A stretch of DNA of 64,000 nucleotides from Brachyspira sp. SAP_772 (GTDB lineage Bacteria; Spirochaetota; Brachyspiria; Brachyspirales; Brachyspiraceae): the NCBI RefSeq assembly GCF_009755885.1, contig NZ_VYIX01000001.1:537218-601217 (forward strand). Reading direction: 5' to 3'. Of this stretch, positions 46,964 through 56,054 are shown piece after piece (position 1 is the stretch's first letter; each line of letters starts with the position of its first letter). The notes under the pieces were generated by a model, which worked only from the letters and a program-made list of their open reading frames with translations, made no database searches and was not told the DNA's origin. The position numbers and the translations under genes were made by a program.

Positions 46964-47671
46964 ATGTATGAAATGAAGGCTATTGTAGGTACTAGTCAGA
47001 TTGATAAAGATGGACTTTTAAAAACTTCATCAATATTTGATTTAATGCAGGATTGTTCATTTTTTCAATTAGATTCTGAGGAAGAACTTACAAAATATTT
47101 CCATGAAAATAATGTTAGTATGTTTTTGGTATCTAGGCAAGTTGATATATATAAACTTCCAAAATATAGCGACAAAGTTATAGTACGTACTTATGTGTAT
47201 GAATGTAATGAGGCTTATGGTTATAGAAATACTGTAATATATGATGAAAATTATAATGAACTTGTTATTTGTTATGCTATAGGAGGATTTGTTGATTTAT
47301 CTAATGGTAATTTAATTAGAGTGCCTTCTGATTTTATTAAAAAAATTAAATTTGATGAAAAGCAAGAAATGCATTATTTGCCTAGAAAGATAAAAGTTGA
47401 TAATGAAAGTTTAAAAGAAGTTGATAGATTTAAAGTAAAAAAATATTTTATAGATGACAATAATCATGTAAATAATGCAAGATATATTGATATGGCAATA
47501 GATTATGTAGAAGATAATTATAAAAGAATAAGAATAGAATATAGAGTACCTGCTGCTTTGGGAGATACTATAGTTGTAAAGAAAGCTTTAATTAATGATA
47601 AAGTTTTACTTAAGTTTGATAGTGAAGATAATAAAACTTATGCTATAATAGAATTTTCTTATAGTTTATAG
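46964..47671 (+). CDS. acyl-ACP thioesterase (FatA/FatB-like)
   Basis: Hydrolyses acyl-ACP to release free fatty acid. The 235-residue protein contains two hotdog folds: an N-terminal one (GTSQIDKDGLLKTSSIFDLM, FLVSRQVDIYKLPKYSDKVI) and a C-terminal one carrying the catalytic Asn-His signature DDNNHVNNARYIDMAIDYVE. The length fits bacterial acyl-ACP thioesterases. No ribosome site better than AAAAAGG is visible. rpiB follows after 38 bases and is likely on the same transcript. Chain-length preference cannot be judged from sequence. Confidence 0.88.
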   Translation: MYEMKAIVGTSQIDKDGLLKTSSIFDLMQDCSFFQLDSEEELTKYFHENNVSMFLVSRQVDIYKLPKYSDKVIVRTYVYECNEAYGYRNTVIYDENYNELVICYAIGGFVDLSNGNLIRVPSDFIKKIKFDEKQEMHYLPRKIKVDNESLKEVDRFKVKKYFIDDNNHVNNARYIDMAIDYVEDNYKRIRIEYRVPAALGDTIVVKKALINDKVLLKFDSEDNKTYAIIEFSYSL

Positions 47672-47709
47672 TATAATATATCATATAAAAATAAAAAGGA
47701 ATTAATATT

Positions 47710-48159
47710 ATGAAAATTGCTATAGGCTGTGATCATTCAGCTATTGAATTAAAAAAAGAGATAATAAAATATTTAGAAGAATTAGGACATAGTGTTACTG
47801 ATTTTGGTACGCATACTACAGAAAGTGTTGACTATCCTATATATGGAAAAAAGGTTGCTGAAGAAGTTGCTAATGGAAATTTTGATGGCGGAGTTTTAAT
47901 ATGCGGTACAGGTATAGGTATTTCACTTGCTGCTAATAAGGTAAAAGGAATAAGGGCGGCAGTTTGCAGTGAGCCTTATTCTGCTAAACTTTCTAAATTG
48001 CATAACAATTCTAATATAATAGCTTTTGGAGCTAGGGTAGTAGGTGTTGACTTGGCTAAGATGATTGTTAAGGAATGGATTGATGCTGAGTTTGAAGGCG
48101 GAAGACATGCTAAAAGGGTTGGACTTATTACAAAAATAGAGAACGGCGAGGAAATTTAA
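47710..48159 (+). CDS. rpiB: ribose-5-phosphate isomerase B
   Basis: Interconverts ribose-5-phosphate and ribulose-5-phosphate. The 149-residue protein has the RpiB/LacAB signature: IGCDHSAIELKKEIIKYLEE, VDYPIYGKKVAEEVANG, and the active-site loop GVLICGTGIGISLAANKVKG with the catalytic Cys. The C-terminal half (HNNSNIIAFGARVVGVDLAK) is complete. AAAAGGAA lies upstream. A strong terminator follows. Confidence 0.95.
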   Translation: MKIAIGCDHSAIELKKEIIKYLEELGHSVTDFGTHTTESVDYPIYGKKVAEEVANGNFDGGVLICGTGIGISLAANKVKGIRAAVCSEPYSAKLSKLHNNSNIIAFGARVVGVDLAKMIVKEWIDAEFEGGRHAKRVGLITKIENGEEI

Positions 48160-48190
48160 TTTTTTATAAATTATTATTGATTTACAAAAA

Positions 48191-48236
48191 TAAAGGGCTT
48201 AAAGTTAATTAAAAAACTTAAAGCCCTTTATTTTAT
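48191..48236. terminator. bidirectional intrinsic terminator
   Basis: TAAAGGGCTT-AAGTT pairs with AACTT-AAGCCCTTTA with one mismatch, flanked by A and T tracts. It serves rpiB and the convergent ankyrin lipoprotein gene. Confidence 0.8.
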
Positions 48237-49801
48237 TTATTGTATTCTTCTATTAACTTACTAAAGAAACCTATTTCTAAATCAATAGCTTTTATTCTGC
48301 TTGTGTGATTAAATTTACTAGCATCTGTTTTATAATTATAATAATGTTCTTCTTCTTTTTTTTTAAGATCTGATCGATTATACTTAGATAAAGAAAATTT
48401 ATCTAAATAAAAATCATTGTTTTCTATTATGAATGTATAATAATATGTGCCGTCATCTGTTGCTTCTATTGTCATATAATTTACTGATGAAGCAATATCA
48501 TAAGTTTGTGAGTAGTCATCATTTTGCATTGGATAAAAACCTGTTATAAACTGTGCTTTATTTTCATCGTTTTTATCTCTTTTCCATATAGTTACATAAT
48601 TAAAATATTTATCGTTTATTTCAAAATCATATGCATATTTTTCCATTAATATAAGATTTTGTAAATATTCTTCATTTAATATATGACTTTGTATTAAAAT
48701 ATATTTTTCATTATTGTTTGTAAATTCAATTTGTGATGCAGGAGAATAAATATAACTAGTATCTGCAAATTTAAAAGTTTGAGATATTTTATTTAATATT
48801 CTTATCATTAAATCTTCATTGTTGTTTCCAGTGATAACAGTATTAATTAAATTGGTAGGACTTAAGAGAGGAAAATTTTCCATCAATACAAAAGATATAT
48901 GACTATCATAAGTATGAATACTTTCTAATTCTTCTCTATCTTGAAAGCAGTGAATAGTAATATCAGCATGGTTCTCTTTTAAATAATCCATAATATTATA
49001 CTTTTCATAATAGGCACTATACATCAAAGGAGTTCCCACATAACCATCGCTCATTCTGTTTATGGAATTAATATCAGCACCAAGTTTTAAAAATAATCTT
49101 ACTAAATCTAAATTGTCGTTTAAAATCGCTTCAAATAATAAGTCGCTTTGTAATTGATAATCTATATCAGAAAAATAATAATTGGCAGATTCTAATTTTC
49201 TAATCAATTTTGATATTAAATTATAATTATTATTTTCTGAGTTAATTTTATTATATACTGTTTGATAATCAAAATTAACTCCGCTATCTAATAAATAATC
49301 TATTATCTCATCAGTATAATTATAATTTAGTATTCTAGTATCATCTAAACTAATACCATGTTCAACAAGCCACTTTATTAAATCATTATAAGTATAATTC
49401 CTATAACCAAGTTCATGCATTAGAATTAATATGCCGTCCCCATTTTCATCTTTACTGTTTATGCCTTTTAAGAGCAAATCTTTTATAGGTTCTAATCTTT
49501 GTTTTTCTTCTTCCCTTCTTTCTTTTTTAGCAGAGTCAACTATTCCATAATTGGCTAATTCGTTGTCAATAGTTTTGTATAATATTTCATCAACTTCTGC
49601 TTCTGTATAGTTTTGAATTGGATATTTATTTTTGAATTCTATCTTTTTCTTTTTTATTGTATTTGTTTGATGGCTTGCATCTTGATTTGTATTTTGTATA
49701 TTGTTATTTGATGCATTGTTATTTATTTGTGTGTTGTCAGAATTATTATTATTGCAGCTTATTAGAATGCTTAAAGCTGTTATCAATATAATTTTTTTCA
49801 T
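48233..49801 (-). CDS. ankyrin-repeat lipoprotein
   Basis: The 522-residue protein has a lipoprotein signal (MKKIILITALSILISC, Cys16) followed by a long Asn-rich linker (NNNNSDNTQINNNASNNN) and then a charged region. Ankyrin-like repeats are recognisable at about residues 155-290 (ILNDNLDLVRLFLKLGADIN, TPLMYSAYYEKYNIMDYLKE). The C-terminal 220 residues look like a separate beta-rich domain (YYTFIIENNDFYLDKFSLSK) that I cannot name. It should be anchored at a membrane surface. AAGG precedes the ATG at the usual distance. Confidence 0.75.
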   Translation of the reverse strand: MKKIILITALSILISCNNNNSDNTQINNNASNNNIQNTNQDASHQTNTIKKKKIEFKNKYPIQNYTEAEVDEILYKTIDNELANYGIVDSAKKERREEEKQRLEPIKDLLLKGINSKDENGDGILILMHELGYRNYTYNDLIKWLVEHGISLDDTRILNYNYTDEIIDYLLDSGVNFDYQTVYNKINSENNNYNLISKLIRKLESANYYFSDIDYQLQSDLLFEAILNDNLDLVRLFLKLGADINSINRMSDGYVGTPLMYSAYYEKYNIMDYLKENHADITIHCFQDREELESIHTYDSHISFVLMENFPLLSPTNLINTVITGNNNEDLMIRILNKISQTFKFADTSYIYSPASQIEFTNNNEKYILIQSHILNEEYLQNLILMEKYAYDFEINDKYFNYVTIWKRDKNDENKAQFITGFYPMQNDDYSQTYDIASSVNYMTIEATDDGTYYYTFIIENNDFYLDKFSLSKYNRSDLKKKEEEHYYNYKTDASKFNHTSRIKAIDLEIGFFSKLIEEYNK

Positions 49802-50050
49802 AAAACTTCCTTAAATATTTTTAGAATATTGAAGGCATTATACTAACATATTTTTGAATTGTCAATTTTTATGTCGTTCTTTTTGCTACATTCGCATTAC
49901 TGCACCATAGCTAGACTTTATCGATGCACAGCTAAGCTGACTAAACTCATATTAAATTTATAATGTGTTTCAGTACCTTACGTAATGTACCTATAACCAG
50001 AATCTTGTCTTCAATAAAATCATATACGTTTCGTGATCTGGACTTCGTAC
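49802..50050. other. non-coding region of unusual composition
   Basis: From about 49870 to 50050 the DNA is clearly less AT-rich than the rest (for example GCATTACTGCACCATAGCTA, GATGCACAGCTAAGCTGACT) and has short palindromes such as TTACGTAA near 49980. No open frame of useful size, RNA gene or known element is recognisable. It leads directly into an A-type repeat. Confidence 0.4.
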
Positions 50051-50192
50051 AATGCAGTCCTTTTGATTCTTTGAGTCATACCTACAGGCACTTCCTACAG
50101 TCGCCCTGAAGGACTCCCTTTGGTCGCCAAAAGAAGTGGGGGGTGTACCCTAAGGGCACGCTTCGCAGGGGGAAACGCCTCCACAAATAACA
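50051..50192 (+). repeat. dispersed repeat A, copy 7 (right half, diverged, with loop insert)
   Basis: ACAATGCAGTCCTTTTGATT, CTACAGGCACTTCCTACAGT, then AAAGAAGTGGGGGGTGTACC and CTAAGGGCACGCTTCGCAGG match the right block of family A, including the loop insert seen in the copy at 40300. Confidence 0.75.
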
Positions 50193-50234
50193 AATTTAAA
50201 AATAAAATTAAAAAAATTTCAGTATATATCAAAT

Positions 50235-51980
50235 TTATTTATTAATTATTTTCTCTAAATCTTCTTTTATATTCAAAGCCATATCATCATCAAAACTTGA
50301 AAACGAATTCTTTGTGTATAATATGTTTTTGTCACTGTCAATAACTATTATCCAAGGAAGCCATTTAACATTATATTCATCAGAAATATTTTTGTATTTA
50401 TCAACATCTACTTCAGTGAAAATTAAATTATCATCTATAAACTTTTTTAGCGCTTCATTTACAAATACTTTCTCTTTAAGCTCATAACAATTTGCACACC
50501 AAACAGCAGAGAAATCTATTAGTATAGGTTTTTTATTTTGTTTTGAAAGTTCTAATGCTTCAGTATATGATATCATATTTGAAACTTCATTTTTTTGTTT
50601 TATAAATCCGTAAGTGCTTCCTAATGCTATAGATATTATAAGTACAGAAACAAATATTTTTTTCTCTAATGCACTCAACATTGCAGTTTTATTTTTTATT
50701 ATGTAAACTAAGACAGCAAATATTAATATCGTAGCAGATGCTAATATATAACTTATTTTATTAAAGCCTAAAACACCAAAGAGTATATTAGCATAATAGA
50801 AACTTATTATCATCATTAGGAAAGTGAAAATATATTTAACATACACCATCCAAGTTCCAGCCTTAGGCATTTTTGTAAGTATTGAAGCGAATGTACCAAG
50901 AACAAATAATACAGAAGCAAATCCCAAAGCATAAACAGCCATATAAAGAGTAGCGAATACAGGATTAAGAAAACCTATTTCTAATATAACTGCTATTATT
51001 GGAGCAGCACAAGGAGTTGCAACTATTCCTGCAAGAAGCCCCATTATATATTTATGAAATATTGATTGATTTTTTTTAGCATAGGCATTTGTTTTAGCAG
51101 ACTGTAAAAAACTAGGAGCTTTAATTTCGTAAAAGCCAGCCATTGAAAAAGTAAAGTATAAAAATAGCAGCACTAATATAGTTAAAATAATAGGGTTATA
51201 CCCAATGCTTCCAAAGAGTATAGTTTTATGAAAAGCAAATCCAGCCACAGAAACTATAGCACCCAAAAGAGTGTATGTTGTTATTACCCCTAATGCAAAT
51301 AATAGTGAAGCTAATACACTTGATTTTTTATTGTTTTTTTCGTCTGTTGTTGTGCCCAAAATAGATACTGTAATTGAGAGTAGGGGATAAGTACAAGGTA
51401 AAAGCACAGATGCAAGCCCTGCTACGAATATTAAAATTAATGTTATAAATATATTATTGCTTCCTTTTATATAGCTTTCTATAGAAGTAGCATTCTCTGG
51501 TTTTTCATCTGTTATGTTATTATTTGATATATCAACTTCTTCTCCATATATTACTTTGCTTTGAGGCTGTAAGCATATATTGTCTTTTGCTGAGCATAAT
51601 TGATAAGTTACTTTTATAAAGTTAATTTTATTTATATCAACATCGTTTAATATGAACTCTTGTTCTCCTTTTATTATTATATCATCATGATACTTTTCAC
51701 CTTCTGGATATGTTGTATTTATTTCTTTATTGTCTGCAAAAAATAATATTTTATTTGCTATTTTAGATTCTAAATAAGCATAATAACCATTTGGAATATT
51801 TGCTTTTACTGTAATTTTATTATCATTAGTTTCTAAAGTAAAATTAATTTCAGGGTTTTTATTTAAATAGTCGAACTGGTTTAAATTGATTAAATTATTA
51901 TTCTGAGCAAAAGAAATACATGCTAAAGTAAAAATAAAAATTATAATATATTTAAAATACTTAAATTGATTTATATTCAT
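50235..51980 (-). CDS. dsbD: DsbD-like thiol:disulfide interchange protein
   Basis: Carries electrons from cytoplasmic thioredoxin across the membrane to periplasmic thiol proteins. I choose ATG 51980 (581 residues) because GAGGT lies just upstream and a signal peptide (YIIIFIFTLACISFAQ) follows; the frame extends ten codons further. The domains run in DsbD order: an N-terminal periplasmic domain with the cysteine pair in CSAKDNICLQP, about eight membrane segments with the redox motifs LLPCTYPLLSI and ATPCAAPIIAVIL, and a C-terminal thioredoxin domain with WCANC (Cys495, Cys498). Periplasmic targets are not evident from the context. Confidence 0.92.
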   Translation of the reverse strand: MNINQFKYFKYIIIFIFTLACISFAQNNNLINLNQFDYLNKNPEINFTLETNDNKITVKANIPNGYYAYLESKIANKILFFADNKEINTTYPEGEKYHDDIIIKGEQEFILNDVDINKINFIKVTYQLCSAKDNICLQPQSKVIYGEEVDISNNNITDEKPENATSIESYIKGSNNIFITLILIFVAGLASVLLPCTYPLLSITVSILGTTTDEKNNKKSSVLASLLFALGVITTYTLLGAIVSVAGFAFHKTILFGSIGYNPIILTILVLLFLYFTFSMAGFYEIKAPSFLQSAKTNAYAKKNQSIFHKYIMGLLAGIVATPCAAPIIAVILEIGFLNPVFATLYMAVYALGFASVLFVLGTFASILTKMPKAGTWMVYVKYIFTFLMMIISFYYANILFGVLGFNKISYILASATILIFAVLVYIIKNKTAMLSALEKKIFVSVLIISIALGSTYGFIKQKNEVSNMISYTEALELSKQNKKPILIDFSAVWCANCYELKEKVFVNEALKKFIDDNLIFTEVDVDKYKNISDEYNVKWLPWIIVIDSDKNILYTKNSFSSFDDDMALNIKEDLEKIINK

Positions 51981-52252
51981 TGATGTACCTCTTTTTATCA
52001 TATTTACCATATATTTTGTTTGTATATTATAACATTTATTTTAGTATTTTGTTAAAAAATATTATTTTTAATAGTTATCTTTATAATAGAGTTTCTAAAA
52101 AATTATTTTGATTATTACATACCAAATAACTATAGTTTTTCAAAAAATTAGTTTTTTAAATTTATATATTTGTAAAGCTACAGTAATCACTTTTTCTCAA
52201 AGCTTTCCTGTAGCAAAAAAGTTAATAATAGATTTACAAAATTGACTTATAT

Positions 52253-53410
52253 CTAATTATTACTTACTCTATGTTTAATATAATGCCTAAAATACAAAGT
52301 AATAGTTATTGCTATAATCATTATTATAGCAGCATATATAGATAAATCTTTATACTGCACTCCAAATGAAATTAATATTCCTCCGTATTTAGCACCTATA
52401 GCATTTCCTAAATTGAAAGAACTTTGATTAAATGTAGAAGCTAAATTCGGTGCCCCTTTAGCCTGCTCTACAACCAAAGACTGCAGCATAGGACATATTG
52501 CAAATCCCCCTATGCTCCAAGCTATCAAATCTATTATCATAGGTATAAGTTTTGTATTTACATATAACATTACAATTTGAATAATTATCATTAAAATCAT
52601 TATTGAAATTAAAGATTTCATCAAACTCCTATCTCCAAGTTTTCCTCCTAAAAATGTTCCTGTAGTAAGTCCAGCACCTATATAAAATAGTATCTTTATA
52701 ACAGTTTCTTTATTTACCATAGTAACTTTTTGAAGTATAGGATCTATATAAGTAAATATTGTAAATAAACTAGCTGATGTTAATACTGATAATAATAAAG
52801 GTATAAAAACTCTTCTATGTCTTAATATTTTAAATTCACTGATAACATCTCCGCTAGGCATAGGTAATTTTGAAGGAATTGATATAATCAATGCTAATAT
52901 TGCAATCACTCCTATTGCACTGACAAGATAAAAAGTAGCTCTCCATCCAAATTGTTCTCCTATATGAGTACCTATAGGAACGCCCAAAATATTTGCCAAA
53001 CTTACGCCCATAAATACTATTGCTATAGCCTGAGATCTCCTATTTTCTCCAGCCATATCTGAAGCAACAACAGATGCTATTCCAAAGAAAGTTCCATGAC
53101 ATAATGCTGCAAGAACTCTGGCAACCATTAAAAAATTATAATTTGGAGCTATAGCACATAAAATATTTCCTATTATAAACATAATCATCAAAGAAATTAA
53201 AGTAATTTTTCTTGAAAGCTTCATTGTTAGTATTGCAAGCAAAGGAGCACCTACAACAACCCCCATAGCATACATTGAAACTAAAGTTCCTGCTTTGGGT
53301 ATGCTTATATTTAAATCTTTGGCAACTTCAGAAAGAAGCCCCATTATAACGTATTCGCTTGTACCAATACCAAATGCTGAAAAAGTAAGCATAAATATAG
53401 CAAAAGGCAT
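52253..53410 (-). CDS. MFS transporter, DHA1 (AraJ/PbuE-like) family
   Basis: A 385-residue, 12-segment major-facilitator protein. The N-terminal half carries FGIGTSEYVIMGLLSEVAKD and the conserved loop between segments 2 and 3 (LTMKLSRKITLISLM), and the central GVSLANILGVPIGTHIGEQF-GWR matches the motif shared by AraJ, PbuE and other DHA1 efflux carriers. Members export sugars, purines, or drugs; specificity cannot be inferred. It stands alone and reads in the same direction as dsbD, 242 bases apart. AGGAG lies about eight bases before the ATG. Confidence 0.9.
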   Translation of the reverse strand: MPFAIFMLTFSAFGIGTSEYVIMGLLSEVAKDLNISIPKAGTLVSMYAMGVVVGAPLLAILTMKLSRKITLISLMIMFIIGNILCAIAPNYNFLMVARVLAALCHGTFFGIASVVASDMAGENRRSQAIAIVFMGVSLANILGVPIGTHIGEQFGWRATFYLVSAIGVIAILALIISIPSKLPMPSGDVISEFKILRHRRVFIPLLLSVLTSASLFTIFTYIDPILQKVTMVNKETVIKILFYIGAGLTTGTFLGGKLGDRSLMKSLISIMILMIIIQIVMLYVNTKLIPMIIDLIAWSIGGFAICPMLQSLVVEQAKGAPNLASTFNQSSFNLGNAIGAKYGGILISFGVQYKDLSIYAAIIMIIAITITLYFRHYIKHRVSNN

Positions 53411-53615
53411 TTTTAATAATCTCCTATTTTTTTATTAATTAGCTATAAATTCTATATTTATTTTTTTTATCTGTCAATCGATATTTTAGAATTTTATATA
53501 TTTAAAAAATATTAATATAAGATAATTTGCTAAGAAATGAATTTTAATTATTTAAACATTGTTTTTTTATTTTTTATTATAAGCTAAAATAGTTAAAATA
53601 AAAAAGAACTGAAAA

Positions 53616-54029
53616 CTATTTTTTTAAAGCATTATTAAGAGCATAATATCCAGCATATGTAAGGTTATTTATTTTAGTAAAACCCAATTTATACATACGC
53701 ATACAAGCCATAGAAGACCTAGAACCGCTTGCACAATAAACTATATATTCTTTATCTTTATCTAGTTTAGACATTTTGTTATTAAAATTGCTATCATCTA
53801 AAGCTATATTTACACTGTTTTTTATGTATCCGCTATATTGCACTTCCTGATAACTTCTCACATCAATTAAACCTATATTTTTATTATTTTTATATAATTC
53901 TATAGCTTCACTAAGTTTTATGTTTTTATATTTACCTTTACTCATGATAGCAAATATTATTTTCTTCACAAAAGTTATTATTATAAAAACTGCTATTAAT
54001 AATATAATTAATGATAATGTATTGCTCAT
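53616..54029 (-). CDS. membrane-anchored rhodanese-domain protein
   Basis: The 137-residue protein has an N-terminal membrane segment (about 5-27) and a single rhodanese domain. LIDVRSYQEVQYSGYIKNSV is the CDC25-type entry motif, and the active-site loop is YCASGSRSSMA with Cys99. The orientation would put the domain in the cytoplasm. Such proteins transfer sulfane sulfur or act in redox reactions. No partner gene is adjacent, and no strong ribosome site is visible before the ATG. Confidence 0.85.
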   Translation of the reverse strand: MSNTLSLIILLIAVFIIITFVKKIIFAIMSKGKYKNIKLSEAIELYKNNKNIGLIDVRSYQEVQYSGYIKNSVNIALDDSNFNNKMSKLDKDKEYIVYCASGSRSSMACMRMYKLGFTKINNLTYAGYYALNNALKK

Positions 54030-54132
54030 TTTTAATATACCCTATATATGTATACTTAATTATATAAAAAATATAAAAAAATTCAATAGCTTAAATAAAT
54101 ATATTTTTTATATAGTTTGTTATTTTAGTTTT

Positions 54133-54363
54133 ATGATATCATTCGCAAAAAAATTATTATTAAAAATTCTCTCTATAGATAATATAAAACCAAATAAAGA
54201 AAATATACAAAACGACTCTTATAGTCTATAAAGCACATTTTATGCTGCAACAACTAAAGAAGCTATAGACAAAAATCCTAATATTAAAAAATTAATAGAT
54301 TTTATTCTTTCTAAAGATGGGCAGTATTTAGTTAAAGAAAGCGGGTATATTCCTATAAAATAA
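54133..54363 (+). pseudogene. remnant of a PstS-like phosphate-binding protein (C-terminal part)
   Basis: Only about the last 76 residues of the protein survive. They read FAKKLLLKILSIDNIKPNKE, then NIQNDSYSL, an in-frame TAA (54229-54231), then STFYAATTKEAIDKNPNIKK and LIDFILSKDGQYLVKESGYI-PIK before the true stop at 54361. This is the PstS-family C-terminus (Ile-Asp-x-x-Lys-Pro-Thr/Asn, Asn-Ile-x-x-x-x-Tyr, and Phe-Tyr before a final helix ending in G-Y-x-P). The stop replaces one codon only. There is no ribosome site and no upstream part of the gene. It directly precedes the hsdM promoter. Confidence 0.75.
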
Positions 54364-54395
54364 TTAATTTTCTAATGTGTTAATTTTTAATAATG

Positions 54396-54424
54396 TTGAA
54401 AAAATCATTAAATAATTTTATAAT
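54396..54424 (+). promoter_or_regulatory. sigma-70 promoter of hsdM
   Basis: TTGAAA (54396-54401), a 17-base spacer and TATAAT (54419-54424), 32 bases before the hsdM start codon. Confidence 0.7.
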
Positions 54425-54456
54425 TATGTAAATCTATATAATTGGGAGCAGAGCAA

Positions 54457-56046
54457 ATGGCAGACAATAAAAGCATAATGGAACGTGATGAACTTCATAG
54501 CAAAATATGGAAAATAGCTGATGATTTGAGGGGAAGTGTTGACGGTTGGGATTTTAAACAGTATGTGCTTGGAATGCTTTTCTATAGGTATATTTCTGAA
54601 TATCTTGCAAACTATTTAAATCAAAATGAATGGAATGCAGGTTATGAAGATTTTAATTATGCAAGTTTAAAAGATGAAGATGTTGAAAATGTAAAAGCTG
54701 ATATTATAAATGAACAAGGATTTTTTATATATCCGAGCGAACTCTTTGAAAATATAAGAAAAGAAGCTAATAATCAAAATAGCAAAAAAGACAGCAAAGA
54801 AAAACATAACCTAAATGAAAAACTTCAGAAAATATTTAAAGATATAGAAAACTCCGCTAAAGGAACTGAAAGCGAAGCTAAAATTGCAGGGCTCTTTGAT
54901 GATATAGATGTAAATAGTAATAAATTAGGACCTACTGTAATTAAAAGAAATGAGAGATTAAGAAAACTTATAAACGGCATTGCTGATATAGAGCTTGGAG
55001 ATTTTAAAGACCATTCAATTGATGCATTCGGTGATGCTTATGAGTATTTGATGGGTATGTATGCATCAAGTGCGGGAAAAAGCGGAGGAGAGTTTTTTAC
55101 TCCTCAAGAGGTTTCGGAGCTTCTTACAAGAATTGCAGTTACTGGAAAAAGTGAAATTAAAAGAGTATATGACCCTGCATGCGGAAGCGGTTCTTTGCTT
55201 TTAAAATTCCAAAAAATATTACATGAAGATAAAGACGAAATATATTACTTCGGTCAGGAAATAAATATCACTACCTACAACCTATGCAGAATAAATATGT
55301 TTTTGCATGGCATAAATTATAGAAAATTTAATATGGCACACGGAGATACTTTGACAGAACCTAAACATCTAAGCGATGAACCTTTTGATGCAATAGTTTC
55401 TAATCCGCCATACTCTATAAAATGGGAAGGTGAAGATAATACTATTTTAATAAATGACCCCCGCTATTCTCCTGCAGGAATATTAGCACCAAAATCAAAA
55501 GCCGACTTTGCATTTATTCTTCATTCACTCTCTTGGCTCGATACTGCAGCACTTGCAGCAATAGTATGTTTTCCGGGTATAATGTACAGAGGAGGCGCCG
55601 AGCAGAAAATAAGAAAATATTTGATAGACAATAACTATATAGAATGCATAATACAGCTTCCAGACAATTTATTTTACGGCACATCAATAGCTACTTGTAT
55701 CATGGTGTTATCAAAATCAAAAATAGACAGCAAGACTTTATTTATAGATGCAAGCGAAGATTATGAAAAGGCAACGAACAATAATAAATTAAGCGATAAG
55801 AATATAGAAGATATTTTGTCTTATTTTAAGTCTAGGGAGAGTAAAGCCCATAAATGCTATTTAGCAAGCAAGGAAGAGATAGAGGCACAGGATTATAATT
55901 TGTCAGTATCCACTTATGTAGAGCAGAAAGACACAAGGGAGAAAGTAGATATAAAAGTGTTAAATAAAGATTTGGAGGAGATAGTTTTAGAAGAGAGTAA
56001 GCTTCGTAAGAATATAGATAAGATAATCAAGGAAATAGAGGCCTAA
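54457..56046 (+). CDS. hsdM: type I restriction-modification system, methyltransferase (M) subunit
   Basis: N6-adenine methyltransferase that modifies host DNA and forms the core of the type I complex. I choose ATG 54457 (529 residues), with GGAG eight bases upstream; the frame extends five codons further to a TTG. The N-terminal HsdM helical domain (WKIADDLRGSVDGWDFKQYV) is followed by the methylase domain with motif I DPACGSGSLLLKF (239-251) and catalytic motif IV NPPY (316-319). The C-terminus is a coiled coil for HsdS binding. It is followed by hsdS after 8 bases. Confidence 0.96.
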   Translation: MADNKSIMERDELHSKIWKIADDLRGSVDGWDFKQYVLGMLFYRYISEYLANYLNQNEWNAGYEDFNYASLKDEDVENVKADIINEQGFFIYPSELFENIRKEANNQNSKKDSKEKHNLNEKLQKIFKDIENSAKGTESEAKIAGLFDDIDVNSNKLGPTVIKRNERLRKLINGIADIELGDFKDHSIDAFGDAYEYLMGMYASSAGKSGGEFFTPQEVSELLTRIAVTGKSEIKRVYDPACGSGSLLLKFQKILHEDKDEIYYFGQEINITTYNLCRINMFLHGINYRKFNMAHGDTLTEPKHLSDEPFDAIVSNPPYSIKWEGEDNTILINDPRYSPAGILAPKSKADFAFILHSLSWLDTAALAAIVCFPGIMYRGGAEQKIRKYLIDNNYIECIIQLPDNLFYGTSIATCIMVLSKSKIDSKTLFIDASEDYEKATNNNKLSDKNIEDILSYFKSRESKAHKCYLASKEEIEAQDYNLSVSTYVEQKDTREKVDIKVLNKDLEEIVLEESKLRKNIDKIIKEIEA

Positions 56047-56054
56047 AAAATATT

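Noticed and set aside
52185..52225. Possible further A element (CACTTTTTCTCAAAGC, GTAGCAAAAAAGTT)
   Set aside because: Only short, diverged resemblance to the left block; not enough to call a copy.
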